A stretch of DNA of 64,000 bases from Cherax quadricarinatus (lineage: Eukaryota; Arthropoda; Malacostraca; Decapoda; Parastacidae): contig NC_091369.1 in NCBI RefSeq assembly GCF_038502225.1, positions 17,832,843 to 17,896,842 of the forward strand. Direction: 5' to 3'. The notes beneath the pieces are model-generated. The model did no database searches. It saw nothing but the letters and a program-made list of their open reading frames with translations, and had not been told where the DNA came from. Every line of letters begins with the position of its first letter. Position 1 is the stretch's first letter. The translations under genes were made by a program, and so were the position numbers. This document shows, in pieces, positions 12,487 through 28,978 of this stretch.

Positions 12487-13694
12487 TATAGTGCATATTA
12501 ATTGGGATCGATGAAATAAGACATTTATTTGGAAAATTAATGTTTATTTGAAAAATGCACAGTAATGATATGACAGATAATTGATTTAATAAGAAATATG
12601 ACTACCTTTTGCTCTAACAAGCATTGCTTCTCGCTTTGGCATAGAATCGACCAATGCTGAACACATTTCGCAAGTTCGTCGTCGTACCAGATCCTAATAA
12701 CAACAGCTATTAGTTCCTCCATACTAGAACAGTCCTATTTCGCGATGCTGCGTTAATTATTGCCCATAGTCTCTGTTCGAGGAGCGTCAGCAATTTTCGG
12801 GAAGTGTGGCATGGAGGAAGATCCTGTTGGAAAATGCCTTCTCCCTCAGGAAAGTTTCTGTCCACAATGGGAAGCCAATGAGTTTCCAGAATTGCCTTGT
12901 ATTTCTTACTGTTCATCGTTTCCTCATCAATAACAAGCTGTCCAGTAGCACTACAACTACCCCAAAACATCTTTGGTGGGTGTTTTGGCGCTTGTTGAGA
13001 GCACCCATTCCGAAGAGGTTAGCATGTGCTCTATCTCACTACCACTGATCTGTACCCATGTACTTCAGAATGTGCCTCAACTGAAAATATACCTTTCCGT
13101 ATTTTTTCTTTTTTATAGCAGCAGTCAATTGTTTCTTTACCGGCTTTCTGTCAACTTCAAGGAGCCAATTCTCTCTTTAGATCTTTGCTGGTATTCTTGG
13201 GATCCTTTACAGAATTTCTTATGGTAACCTTGTCATCCTGAGGTGCTGTCTTGCATTTTTCTTCCACACCTTGCTCGACACACCGCTCCTCACTCATCAG
13301 TGTCGTCAGCTCTCTTCAGAATCCGATCAACAGTTGACTTTGCTAGGCTCAAATTTTCAGCGATCTGTCTGATACACAAGTCAGCATGTTTTCTAAGAGC
13401 TACAATACTTAGACGTTTCTTAGGTGCAACATCCATCATAAATTTCAGCAGTAATCATGCAATGAAGGGGAGAATTTGGCGAAACCACACTCACTCACAG
13501 AGCAGGCTTGCAGGAATAGCTTACAGAACAACTGTTGTAGCACTGACGAGAGTGGCAGGGAAACATCACTGCTGGATGATTGACAGAAGTCAGCAACAAA
13601 CTCCTATAAAAAAATAGAACCCAAATTAAACCGGTGAATAAGACATACGAGATAATTACAAAATTTATTTCTGTCCCAATTAATTTGCACAATA
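12487..13694 (-). mobile_element. Decayed Tc1-like DNA transposon
   Basis: About 1.2 kb with matching ends: left GTGCATATTAATTGGGA and right TCCCAATTAATTTGCAC form imperfect terminal inverted repeats, with TA at the borders. On the minus strand the N-terminal helix-turn-helix is readable near 13310-13440 (KKRLSIVALRKHADLCIRQI then AENLSLAKSTVDRIL). The catalytic region is at 12710-12970 (FWGSCSATGQLVIDEETMNS, then IFQQDLPPCHTS, which corresponds to the FQQDNDPKHTS box with its catalytic Asp). Multiple frameshifts and stops make it inactive. Confidence 0.8.
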
Positions 13695-13890
13695 CTCGTA
13701 TATTTTTGACCTACTTCATCAGTGGTACTTTATACAAGCGTTGATGTTCTTTTACAGTTTTGTATTTTGTGATAGGGTGACGAACGACTGTTTAGTAGCC
13801 AGTTGTTTGTTAGTGTTTGTGGGGATGGCCAGTTAATTATTTAAATCCAGTCCATCCAGGAATTTTATATTCTTTAACACTTAAGAAACT

Positions 13891-14860
13891 GTGATGTTGT
13901 ATGTCAGTGCACTAGTTCTATGTGATGTTGTATGTCAGTGCACCAGTTCTATGTGATGTTGTATGTCAGTGCACCAGTTCTGTGTGATGTTGTATGTCAG
14001 TGCACCAGTTCTATGTGATGTTGTAAGTCAGTGCACCAGTTCTGTGTGATGTTGTATGTCAGTGCACCAGTTCTATGTGATGTTGTAAGTCAGTGCACCA
14101 GTTCTGTGTGATGTTGCATGTCAGTGCACCAGTTCTATGTGATGTTGTATGTCAGTGCACCAGTTCTGTGTGATGTTGTATGTCAGTGCACCAGTTCTAT
14201 GTGATGTTGTATGTCAGTGCACCAGTTCTATGTGATGTATGTCAGTGCACCAGTTCTATGTGATGTTGTATGTCAGTGCACCAGTTCTGTGTGATGTTGT
14301 ATGTCAGTGCACCAGTTCTATGTGATGTTGTATGTCAGTGCACCAGTTCTATGTGATGTATGTCAGTGCACCAGTTCTATGTGATGTTGTATGTCAGTGC
14401 ACCAGTTCTGTGTGATGTTGTATGTCAGTGCACCAGTTCTGTGTGATGTTGTATGTCAGTGCACCAGTTCTGTGTGATGTATGTCAGTGCACCATTTCTG
14501 TGTGATGTATGTCAGTGCACCAGTTCTGTGTGATGTATGTCAGTGCACCAGTTCTGTGTGATGTTGTATTTCAGTGCACCAGTTCTGTGTGATGTTGTAT
14601 GTCAGTGCACCAGTTCTATGTGTTGTACGTCAGTGGACCAGTATTGTGATTTATGTGATTTATGTGATTTATGTATGTCAGTGCACCAGTTCTATGTGAT
14701 GTTGTATGTCAGTGCACCAGTTCTGTGTGATGTATGTCAGTGCACCAGTTCTGTGTGATGTTGTATGTCAGTGCACCAGTTCTGTGTGATGTTGTATGTC
14801 AGTGCACCAGTTCTATGTGTTGTACGTCAGTGGACCAGTATTGTGATTTATGTGATGTTG
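13891..14860. repeat. Minisatellite block 1, 31-bp unit
   Basis: Tandem units of GTCAGTGCACCAGTTCT plus ATGTGATGTTGTAT, period 31 bp, with shorter units lacking GTTGT-type bases at intervals. Variants TTCTATG and TTCTGTG alternate. Two short duplicated interruptions (about 14616-14668 and 14812-14860) already carry GTGGACCAGTATTG, the signature of the next block. Confidence 0.9.
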
Positions 14861-16330
14861 TATGTCAGTGGACCAGTTGTCTGTGATGTTGTATGTAAGT
14901 GGACCAGTTGTATGAGATGTTGCATGTCAGTGGACCAGTTCTATGTGATGTTGCATGTCAGTGGGCCAATTCTAGGTGACTTTGTATGTCAGTGGACCAG
15001 TTCTATGTGATGTTGTATGTTAGTGGGCCAATACTGTGTTCTATGTGATGTTGTATGTTAGCGGACCAGTACTGTGATGTTGTATGTCAGTGGACTAGTA
15101 CTGTGATGTTGTATGTCAGTGGACCAGTACTGTGATGTTAAATGTCAGTGGACCAATAATGTGATCTATATGGTGTTATACGTCAATGGACCAGTACTGT
15201 GTTCTATGTGATGTTGTACGTCAGTGGACCAGTACTGTGATCTATATGATGTTGTACGTCAATGGACCAGTACTGTGTTCTATGTGATGTTGTACGTCAG
15301 TGGACCAGTATTGTGTTCTATGTGATGTTGTACGTCAGTGGACCAGTATTGTGTTCTATGTGATGTTGTATGTCTGTGGACCAGTATTGTGTTCTATGTG
15401 ATGTTGTACGTCAGTGGACCAGTACTGTGTTCTATGTGATGTTGTACGTCAGTGGACCAGTATTGTGTTCTATGTGATGTTGTATGTCAGTGGACCAGTA
15501 TTGTGTTCTATGTGATGTTGTATGTCTGTGGACCAGTATTGTGTTCTATGTGATGTACGTCAGTGGACCAGTATTGTGTTCTATGTGATGTTGTACGTCA
15601 GTGGACCAGTATTGTGTTCTATGTGATGTTGTATGTCTGTGGACCAGTATTGTGTTCTATGTGATGTTGTACGTCAGTGGACCAGTATTGTGTTCTATGT
15701 GATGTTGTACGTCAGTGGACCAGTATTGTGTTCTATGTGATGTTGTACGTCAGTGGACCAGCATTGTGTTCTATGTGATGTTGTACGTCAGTGGACCAGT
15801 ATTGTGTTCTATGTGATGTTGTATGTCAGTGGACCAGTATTGTGTTCTATGTGATGTTGTATGTCAGTGGACCAGTATTGTGTTCTATGTGATATTGTAC
15901 GTCAGTGGACCAGTATTGTGTTCTATGTGATGTTGTATGTCAGTGGACCAGTACTGTGTTCTATGTGATGTTGTATGTCAGTGGACCAGTACTGTGTTCT
16001 ATGTGATGTTGTACGTCAGTGGACCAGTATTGTGTTCTATGTGATGTTGTATGTCTGTGGACCAGTATTGTGTTCTATGTGATGTTGTATGTCTGTGGAC
16101 CAGTATTGTGTTCTATGTGATGTTGTATGTCAGTGGACCAGTATTGTGTTCTATGTGATGTTGTATGTCTGTGGACCAGTATTGTGTTCTATGTGATGTT
16201 GTATGTCAGTGGACCAGTATTGTGTTCTATGTGATGTTGTATGTCTGTGGACCAGTATTGTGTTCTATGTGATGTTGTATGTCTGTGGACCAGTATTGGG
16301 TTCTATGTGATGTTGTATGTCTGTGGACCA
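14861..16330. repeat. Minisatellite block 2, 38-bp unit (GTGGACC type)
   Basis: Same motif family as block 1 but with GTGGACCAG replacing GTGCACCAG and a 7-bp longer unit (TATTGTGTTCTATG in place of TTCTATG), period 38 bp. Units from 14861 to about 15180 are irregular and transitional. The rest are very homogeneous, with ACGTCA, ATGTCA and ATGTCT sub-variants. Confidence 0.9.
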
Positions 16331-17053
16331 GTACTGTGTTCTAGGTAATACTGTATGTCAGTTTACCAGTACTGTGTTGTAGGTAATACTGTATGTCAGT
16401 TTACCAGTACTGTATTCTAGGTAATACTGTATGTCAGTTTACCAGTACTGTGTTGTAGGTAATACTGTATGTCAGTTTACCAGTACTGTGTTGTAGGTAA
16501 TACTGTATGTCAGTTTACCAGTACTGTGTTGTAGGTAATACTGTATGTCAGTTTACCAGTACTGTGTTGTAGGTAATACTGTATGTCAGTTTACCAGTAC
16601 TGTGTTCTAGGTAATACTGTATGTCAGTTTACCAGTACTGTGTTGTAGGTAATACTGTATGTCAGTTTACCAGTACTGTATTCTAGGTAATACTGTATGT
16701 CAGTTTACCAGTACTGTGTTCTAGGTAATACTGTATGTCAGTTTACCAGTACTGTGTTCTAGGTAATACTGTATGTCAGTTTACCAGTACTGTATTCTAG
16801 GTAATACTGTATGTCAGTTTACCAGTACTGTGTTCTAGGTAATACTGTATGTCAGTTTACCAGTACTGTGTTCTAGGTAATATTGTATGTCAGTTTACCA
16901 GTACTGTATTCTAGGTAATACTGTATGTCAGTTTACCAGTACTGTGTTCTAGGTAATACTGTATGTCAGTTTACCAGTACTGTGTTCTAGGTAATATTGT
17001 ATGTCAGTTTACCAGTACTGTATTCTAGGTAATACTGTATGTCAGTTTACCAG
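16331..17053. repeat. Minisatellite block 3, 38-bp unit (GTTTACC type)
   Basis: About 19 units of GTTTACCAGTACTGTGTT plus GTAGGTAATACTGTATGTCA, period 38 bp. The switch from block 2 happens within one unit at about 16330. It ends abruptly at the LINE-C fragment. Confidence 0.9.
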
Positions 17054-17482
17054 ACTGTGGTGTATAAATGGAAAACAGGAATAAATGAAAGGGGATGTAA
17101 ATAGCGTGCTGAAAATATCTAGCCAAGACAGGACTCGCAGCAATGGTTTTAAATTTGAAAAATTCTGATTCAGGAAGGATATATGAAAGCACTGGTTTGG
17201 TAATAGAGTTGTGGATGATTGGAACAAACTCCCGAGTACAGTTATAGAAGCCGAAACGTTGTGTAGTTTTAAAAACTGGTTAGATAAATACGTGAGTGGG
17301 TGTGGGTGGGTGTGAGCTGGATCTGACTAGCCTGTGCTACTAGGTCTGATACCGTGCTCCTTCCTTAAGTGAATGTGACCTGACTGGGTGGGTCATTGGT
17401 CTACGGCGGGGGGTGACATGGACCTGTCTCGCATGGGCCAGTAGGCATGTTGCAGTGTTCCTTCTTCGTTATGTTCTTATGC
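17054..17482 (+). pseudogene. LINE-C 3' end fragment
   Basis: Plus-strand 5'-truncated end of the LINE-C family (compare 63000-63438): a VYKWKTG-like start, NRTRSNGFKFEK-like, HWFGNRVVDDWNKLPS and GCGWV, then a 3' UTR containing CTACTAGGTCTGATACCGTG and CCTTCCTTAAGTG. The terminus has the 8-mer-like repeat TTATGTTCTTATG, as in CR1-type LINEs. Confidence 0.75.
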
Positions 17483-17894
17483 TCTAATGTTAGTGGAGCG
17501 ACACGTAAAATTCTGTATTGATTATCATATTTATTTATTAAATTTTTTACATATTTTTTATATTTAGTAAAAAAATTCTATATAATATGATATAAACTTA
17601 TTAAATTCAATAACAGTGTTTTAAATTATTATTTGTTTCATATTTATTTTCAAATGAAAGTTACATCGTAAGTAGATAAAAAATATCTAATCATTATTAG
17701 CCAAGAAAGTTATGTCTCATTATTCTAAGATAATAAAATAAAAGGTCAATCTAGGTTAGCTAAAACATATCTAAACAATCTTTAAATTAATATTTATTGT
17801 TACTTTTAAAAATTCCTGGTAAAGAAAATTAATAGAGACAGACATAAGATATAAGACCAACCTTCTTTCTCTTCTTCTCAATGTACGTGCACAG
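17483..17894 (+). other. AT-rich intron before exon 2
   Basis: No gene or repeat recognised. It ends in a pyrimidine-rich stretch (CTTCTTTCTCTTCTTCTC) and ACAG acceptor for exon 2. Confidence 0.7.
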
Positions 17895-18037
17895 GGAAGC
17901 TCTCCTACAAGACAGCTCTGGACGTGACCATGTACGTGAAGAATGAGAAGGAAATGTTGCCCTTCATTGCCCTCTCTAGCAACTTAGAGCTTATGGAGAA
18001 GATTATTAAGGAGACTCCCGTGTATGACAGCTTCAAG
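17895..18037 (+). CDS. Aminopeptidase N-like exon 2 of window
   Basis: A 143-nt exon completing the split Gly codon from exon 1 (G plus GG) and reading [20 protein letters not shown] then [20 protein letters not shown] then PVYDSFK. This matches the M1 C-terminal helical domain pattern where a TALDLTRYLKNE-like helix follows NDAFNLARAG and leads to a TPxYxxFKKY turn. It is flanked by ACAG acceptor and GTAGGT donor and ends in phase 0. Together with exon 1 it gives an uninterrupted family-like sequence, which strongly supports the splice. Confidence 0.9.
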
Positions 18038-18063
18038 GTAGGTATACCCACGCTTAGTCTGCA

Positions 18064-23238
<5,175 letters not shown>

Positions 23239-23508
23239 TTTATGCAAAAAACTAGAAGGGTGTTTGATGATGACTCTAGGTCTTTTGTGTTGCGATCAAC
23301 ATATCATCACGAGCTTGCAATGTTGCTGAAATGAGTAAGAGTTCTCAACAGATTCGCTCGAACTCTTGGAAGAACGTTCCTTTGAGCGAATCTGCTGAGA
23401 ACTCTTTCTAATTTCTGCAAATTTACAGGCTCCTGATGGTGTGTTGATTGCAACACGAAAGGTCTAGAGGTATCATCCATCTCCCCCTGTGGTTGTTTTG
23501 CATATACA
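23239..23508. repeat. Foldback element, ~125-bp arms
   Basis: Imperfect palindrome over its whole length. Left arm landmarks TATGCAAAAAACTAGAAG, TTTTGTGTTGCGATCAAC and AGTTCTCAACAGATTCGCTC pair with right arm TTGAGCGAATCTGCTGAGAACT, split by a short GAACTCTTGGAAGAACG loop, then GTTGATTGCAACACGAAA and GTTGTTTTGCATA. It lies between a TA and a CA array. No coding capacity; possibly a MITE or the inverted termini of a larger element. Confidence 0.65.
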
Positions 23509-23511
23509 TAC

Positions 23512-23632
<121 letters not shown>

Positions 23633-23636
23633 GAAT

Positions 23637-25621
23637 GAGCCCATGGTTTACCCAAAGGTGCAGGGAGGCAAAAACCAAGTGTGCTAGGGAATGGAAGAAA
23701 TATAGAAGGCAAAGGACCCAGGAGAATAAGGAGAACAGTCGTAGAGCCAGAAACGAATATGCACAGATAAGAAGGGAGGCCCAAAGATAATATGAAAATG
23801 ACATAGCAGCGAAAGCCAAATCTGACCCGAAACTGTTGTACAGCCACATCAGGAGGAAAACAACAGTCAAGGACCAGGTAATCAGGCTAAGGAAGGAAGG
23901 AGGAGAGACAACAAGAAATGACCGTGAAGTATGTGAAGAACTCAACAAGAGATTCAATTAAGTGTTCACAGAGGAGACAGAAGGGACTCCAGAAAGACAG
24001 AGAGGTGGAGCACACCACCAAGTGCTGGACACAGTGCACACAACCGAGGAAGAAGTGAAGAGGCTTCTGAGTGAGCTAGATACCTCAAAGGCAATGGGGC
24101 CAGATAACATCTCCCCATGGGTATTGAGAGAGGGAGCAGAGGCGCTATGTGTACCCCTAACAACAATATTCAATACATCTATCGAAACAGGGAGTTTGCC
24201 TGAGGCATGGAAGACAGCAAATGTAGTCCCAGTCTTTAAAAAAGGAGACAGACATGAAGCATTAAACTACAGACCAGTGTCACTGACATGTATAGTATGC
24301 AAAATCATGGAGAAGATTATCAGGAGAAGAGTGGTGGAACACCTAGAAAGGAATGATCTCATCAACAGCAGCCAACATGGTTTCAGGGACGGGAAATCCT
24401 GTGTCACAAACCTACTGGAGTTCTATGACATGGTGACAGCAGTAAGACAAGAGAGAGAGGGGTGGGTGGATTGCATTTTCTTGGACTGCAAGAAGGCGTT
24501 TGACACAGTTCCACACAAGAGATTGGTGCAAAAACTGGAGGACCAAGCAGGGATAACAGGGAAGGCACTACAATGGATCAGGGAATACTTGTCAGGAAGA
24601 CAGCAGCGAGTCATGGTACGTGGCGAGGTGTCAGAGTGGGCACCTGTGACCAGCTGGGTCCCGCAGGGGTCAGTCCTAGGACCAGTGCTGTTTCTGGTAT
24701 TTGTGAACGACATGACGGAAGGAATAGACTCTGAGGTGTCCCTGTTTGCAGATGACGTGAAGTTGATGAGAAGAATTCACTCGATCGAAGACCAGGCAGA
24801 ACTACAAAGGGATCTGCACAGGCTGCAGACCTGGTCCAGCAATTGGCTCCTGGAGTTCAATATCACCAAGTGCAAAGTCATGAAGATTGGGGAAGGGCAA
24901 AGAAGGCCGCAGACGGAGTACAGTCTAGGGGGTCAGAGACTACAAACCTCACTCAAGGAAACAGATCTTGGGGTGATTATAACACCAGGCACATCTCCTG
25001 AAGCGCACATCAACCAAATAACTGCTGCAGCATATGGGCGCCTAGCAAACCTCAGAACAGCATTCCGACATCTTAATAAGGAATCATTCAGGACCCTGTA
25101 CACCGTGTACGTTAGGCCCATATTGGAGTATGCGGCACCAGTTTGGAACCCACACCTAGCCAAGCACGTGAAGAAACTAGAGAAAGTGCAAAGGTTTGCA
25201 ACAAGACTAGTCCCAGAACTAAGAGGTATGTCCTACGAGGAGAGGTTAAGGGAAATCAACCTGACGACACTGGAGGACAGGAGAGATAGAGGGGACACGA
25301 TAACGACATACAAAATACTGAGAGGAATTGACAAGGTGGACAAAGACAGGATGTTCCAGAGATTGGACACAGTAACAAGGGGACACAGTTGGAAGCTGAA
25401 GACACAGATGAATCACAGGGATGTTAGGAAGTATTTCTTCAGCCACAGAGTAGTCAGTAAGTGGAATAGTTTGGGAAGCGATGTAGTGGAGGCAGGATCC
25501 ATACATAGCTTTAAGCAGAGGTATGATAAAGCTCACGGTTCAGGGAGAGTGACCTAGTAGCGATCAGTTAAGAGGCGGGGCCAGAAGCTCGGACTCGACC
25601 CCCGCAACCTCAACTAGGTGA

Positions 25622-25624
<3 letters not shown>
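23637..25624 (+). CDS. LINE-A copy with a 531-codon open reverse transcriptase
   Basis: The best LINE-A copy, plus strand, lacking its endonuclease (5'-truncated at the CA array). The linker 23637-23961 continues in the same frame but has two stops (near 23789 and at 23959). The frame 23962-25557 is then fully open. Order: GPDNISPWVLREGAE, VFKKGD, LNYRPVSLTCIVCKIMEKII, SSQHGFRDGKSCVTNL, FLDCKKAFDTVPHKRL, VPQGSVLGPVLFLV, FADD at residues 262-265, LEFNITKCKVMKIG, then LYTVYVRPILEYAAPVWNPH and the C-terminal tail ending KAHGSGRVT. It is CR1/jockey-type by motif style. The 3' UTR is about 65 nt, ending GTGAGTAC plus a TA tail. Not a host gene and not autonomous, but young. Confidence 0.85.
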
Positions 25625-25703
<79 letters not shown>

Positions 25704-25712
25704 CATATATAT
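25625..25712. repeat. (TA)n tail of LINE-A
   Basis: TA array beginning directly at the LINE-A terminus GTGAGTAC. Confidence 0.95.
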
Positions 25713-26017
25713 GATGGGGTCCACCTCTGGTGTAAATTGTGGGACCCATAGCCTCGGCGAAGTGGATAAAAAGGCTTCAAGGAAGAATATTTGGATTTCT
25801 TCCTGAATATTCCACTTCCCCTACCACCCCATCTTTTAAACTATTTTTTTTACCAATAGGAATGTTTTATTACATAATATGCAGGACAAGATGCGAAAGG
25901 GGGTGGAAATCTTTAGCTCAAGTACTTTCACACATCTCGGTGCGTCATCAGGAGCTGTGCAATGTTGCAAAGGAGCAACCAAAGCAGGGAGAGAGGTCTT
26001 TATCCAATCAATCCCAG
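25713..26017. other. Unassigned spacer
   Basis: No gene recognised. The stretch from about 25880 (GACAAGATGCGAAAGGGG, GTGCGTCATCAGGAGCT) looks repeat-like, but I cannot place it. Confidence 0.4.
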
Positions 26018-26619
26018 GCACCTGGGATTGATGGGATAAAGATAAGAATGTTAAAAGCAGGTGGGGATATAGTACTGGAGTGGGTGGTGCTATTATTTAA
26101 TAAATGTATGAAACAGGGTAAGGTACCTAGGGATTGGCAGAGAGCATGAATAGTTCCTTTGTATAAAGACAAAGGGGATAAAAGAGAGTGCAGAAATTAT
26201 AGAGGAACATGTCTGTTGAGTATACCTGGTAAAGTGTATGGTAGAGTTATTATTGAAAGAATTAAGATTAAGGCAGAGAGTAAGATAGCAGATGAACAAG
26301 GAGGCTTTAGGAAAGGTAGGGGGTGTGTAGACCAAGTGTTTACAAGGAAACATATAGGTGAACAGTATTTAGATAAGGCTAAAGAGGCTTTTGTGGCATT
26401 TATGGATTTAGAAAAGGCATATGACAGGGTGGATAGAGGGGCAATGTGGCAGATGTATGATATAGGACGTAGGTTACTGAAAACAGTGAAGAGTTTTTAC
26501 GAGGATAGTGAGGCTCAGGTTAGAGTTTGTAGGAGAGAGGGAGATTATTTCCCAGTAAAAGTAGGCCTTTGACAAGGATGTGTGATGTCACCGTGGTTGT
26601 TCAATATATTTATAGATGG
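26018..26619 (+). pseudogene. RTE-like LINE, internal RT fragment
   Basis: Both ends are truncated. The frame 26159-26572 reads YKDKGDKRECRNYRGTCLLS, PGKVYGRVIIERIK, DEQGGFRKGRGCVDQVF and FMDLEKAYDRVDRGAM, the RT finger and palm blocks up to just before GLRQGC. The R of that motif is a TGA stop. It is cut off at about 26619 by the minus-strand LINE-C. Confidence 0.85.
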
Positions 26620-27630
26620 GCAGCTAGAACTATGCTCTGAAAAACGTCATACTGGCAACCAAGATCATCTACCTGACCCATAGTCAGGTTATCCCAACTT
26701 AGCCCACCCAGGTAATTTTTCAGTCCCATGAAATCATCCAAGCGAAAGTCAGGGACAGAGATTTGATTGCAGCTTTCTGGGTAATTCCATGATATATTGA
26801 AACTAAGTGATTTATGATCACTTTCCCCAAGCTCATCATTAACCTCAAGATTATTAATTAATGATTCTTTGTTGGCAAAAACCAAGTCAAGCAGATTGTT
26901 TCCTCTAGTTGGTTCTGTCACAAACTGTTATAAAAAGCAATCCTGAACCTCATCAAGAAAGTCACTAGACTCAAGATTTCCTGTCATATTGTTCCAATCA
27001 ATTTTCTAAAGTTAAAATCTCCAATTATCACAACATTTTTATATCTAGATGCTTTATGAATTTCGTCCCATAACAGCTTACTGCACTCCTTGTCAAGGTT
27101 TGGGGGCCTATAAATCACACCCAGAACTAATTTGTCACGACCCTCGAGAAACTGTAGCCAAACAGATTCTGTGTTCGATTTTTCTAATCTTATATCATGT
27201 CTAAGACAACAATTTAAATTTTCTCTGACATACATCGCCACTCAACCACCCTTCCTGTTGACCCTATCAGTGTGGAATAGTTTATAACCCTGTATGTTGC
27301 ATTCAGAAGGCATTTCTCCATCTTTCAGGTTGAACCAGGTCTATGTTATATCAATAATATCTACATTACCTACACTTACAAGCAATCTTAGCTCATCTAT
27401 CTTATTTCTTAGACTCCTACTATTTGTATAGTAAATCTTAAGGGAGCTAGTCACTCGTTGCCCTCTGTTATCTCTCTTTGTTTGTTGATCAATTGATTTG
27501 CCATTACTAGCAACTTTATTTTGAATATTGTCTTTTAAACATATCCCTGAAGTATACTGGTAATAACTGCTGTTTTTAACCATAATACTGCAGCCTGATT
27601 GTTTCCCACAAATACCCATGCCTCTATAAT
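26620..27630 (-). pseudogene. LINE-C ORF2, endonuclease part
   Basis: Minus-strand 5' portion of LINE-C ORF2. An endonuclease N-terminus at 27341-27619 reads LKIYYTNSRSLRNKIDELRL and NVDIIDIT. A middle part at 26984-27241 reads VWLQFLEGRDKLVLGVIYRP and VVIIGDFNF (active-site GDFN). The C-terminal part at 26610-26921 reads NLLDLVFANKESLI and GESDHKSLSFNI (SDH box). It then enters the linker NQISVPDFRLDDFMGLKNYL, which matches the 61.1-kb copy. Stops and shifts separate the pieces. Confidence 0.8.
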
Positions 27631-28410
27631 CTATCAGTTTAAATTCCTAGACAAATCATCAATTACCCTCTCAATCGAATTGGCTAATGCAACCACTCCA
27701 TCCCCAGAGAGATGAACCCCATTCCTTGCATACATATCACGTTTGGCAAAGAATATGTCCCAGTTATCAATGAATGGGATTGCAATTTCCTTGCAGTACC
27801 TGTCTAGCCAGCAATTTATACCAATTGCCCTAGACATCCATTCATTGCCCATTCTCTTTCTAGGCAAGCTGCTACATATGACTGGGATCCCTCCCTTAGA
27901 CCTAACTACTTCTATGGCTGACCTGTACTTATCCAGCAGCTCCTCTCTCCTGACCTTCCCAATGTCATTACCCCCAGCACTAAGACAGATAATGGGCTTG
28001 CTCCCATTACCTGACATAATATTATCCAACCTGCTGACTATGTCACCAACACCAGCTCCAGGAAGTCACACCCTCTGTCTGACCATTCTGTCTATGTTAC
28101 AAAAAGAATGGTCCATATATCTTACCTGGGAATCGATTTCCAACCTTCACATCTTCTCTGTTAACCCCCCTCGTCTTCCTTCTTCCTGAACTGTGAACCA
28201 CTTCCCACTTAAAGCGGTTGCCACTATTACTGCTGGTGACCATTTCCTCCTTACCAGCTAAATCCTTCTCACAATCACTCCCAGACTCATCTAGGCGAAG
28301 CTTCAGCCTCCTATTTTCCTGCTGAAGAAGTAGAATCTCCTTCTTCAACACTTTAACCTGAGATTCTAAAACACTACAACAAGCCATGGTGCTTGGTAAC
28401 ACCCCACACT
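27631..28410 (-). pseudogene. LINE-C ORF1: coiled coil plus SGNH/GDSL-type esterase domain
   Basis: Two minus-strand frames form ORF1. Frame 28097-28402 starts MLPSTMACCSVLESQVKVLK and continues as a short coiled coil (EILLLQQENRRLKLRLDE), then KWEVV and GRRK. Frame 27634-28029 is an esterase-like domain with CLSAGGNDIG (block III GxND at residues 19-22) and a C-terminal NGVHLSGDG with the catalytic-type His at residue 106. The GDS block expected between the frames is damaged by a frameshift or deletion near 28030-28130. Esterase-type ORF1 proteins are known from CR1 and L2 clade LINEs, which helps classify LINE-C. Confidence 0.75.
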
Positions 28411-28443
28411 AACTCCCAGAGCTTAGGACAGGTATGACCGCAG

Positions 28444-28967
28444 GTGACCACTGACCTCGGCGACACATGTGCAACTCTGACTCACGAAATTGTAATGACA
28501 CGATTGCAAATAAACCATACCATGGACGGGGATAGAACCCTCGATCAGAGAGTCTCAGAACTCCAGACCGTCGCGTTAGCCACGGGGCCAGCTAGCCACA
28601 ATAAGATTCATCCAACTAGGTATATTTCTACACCATAGGAAGGATTGTCTGGAGTTTTGAGACTCTCTGATCGCGGGTTCTATCCCCGTCCGTGGTATGA
28701 TTTGTTTGCCATCGTGTCATTACGATTTCGTGAGTCATGTTCACGGCTTTGAAGGGACTGCAGCTAGAGTTCATCACGTCCAAGCTAGCCGGAGATTCGT
28801 CTGTAAAAACTTGCATTTGTGGTCACAGTGGTGCCTATGCTATCCTTCCTATGGTGTAGAAATATACCTAGTTGGATGAATCTAATTTTGGCTAGCTGGC
28901 TCAGTGGCTAACGCTACGGTCTGGAGTTTTGAGACTCTCTGATCGCTGGTTCTATCCCCGTCCGTTT
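28444..28967. repeat. Inverted and tandem copies of a tRNA-like SINE
   Basis: Head modules with an A-box-like TGGCTCAGTGGCTAACGC and B-box GGGTTCTATCCCCG occur at about 28530-28616 (minus), 28650-28700 (plus, partial) and 28890-28967 (plus). A shared block CCTATGGTGTAGAAATATAC flanks them in inverted orientation (28604-28652 and 28845-28875). The arrangement is a tail-to-head SINE on each strand, forming a palindrome of about 520 bp. The third head ends at the Tigger element's TA. Confidence 0.65.
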
Positions 28968-28978
28968 ATATATGTATA

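Noticed and set aside
13243..13617. Plus-strand 124-codon frame
   Set aside because: Antisense to the N-terminal helix-turn-helix part of the Tc1-like transposase relic.
14537..15010. Plus-strand frames MSVHQFCVMLYVSAPVL
   Set aside because: Translation of the 31-bp minisatellite only.
13891..17053. Regular 31/38-bp repeats resembling a CRISPR array
   Set aside because: Units are contiguous with no unique spacers, there are no cas genes, and the DNA is eukaryotic. It is a minisatellite.
28530..28967. tRNA genes (A- and B-box-like motifs)
   Set aside because: No complete cloverleaf or acceptor stem can be drawn. The motifs recur inside dispersed elements, so these are SINE heads. The same applies to 8290-8380, 19768-19822 and 38799-39318.
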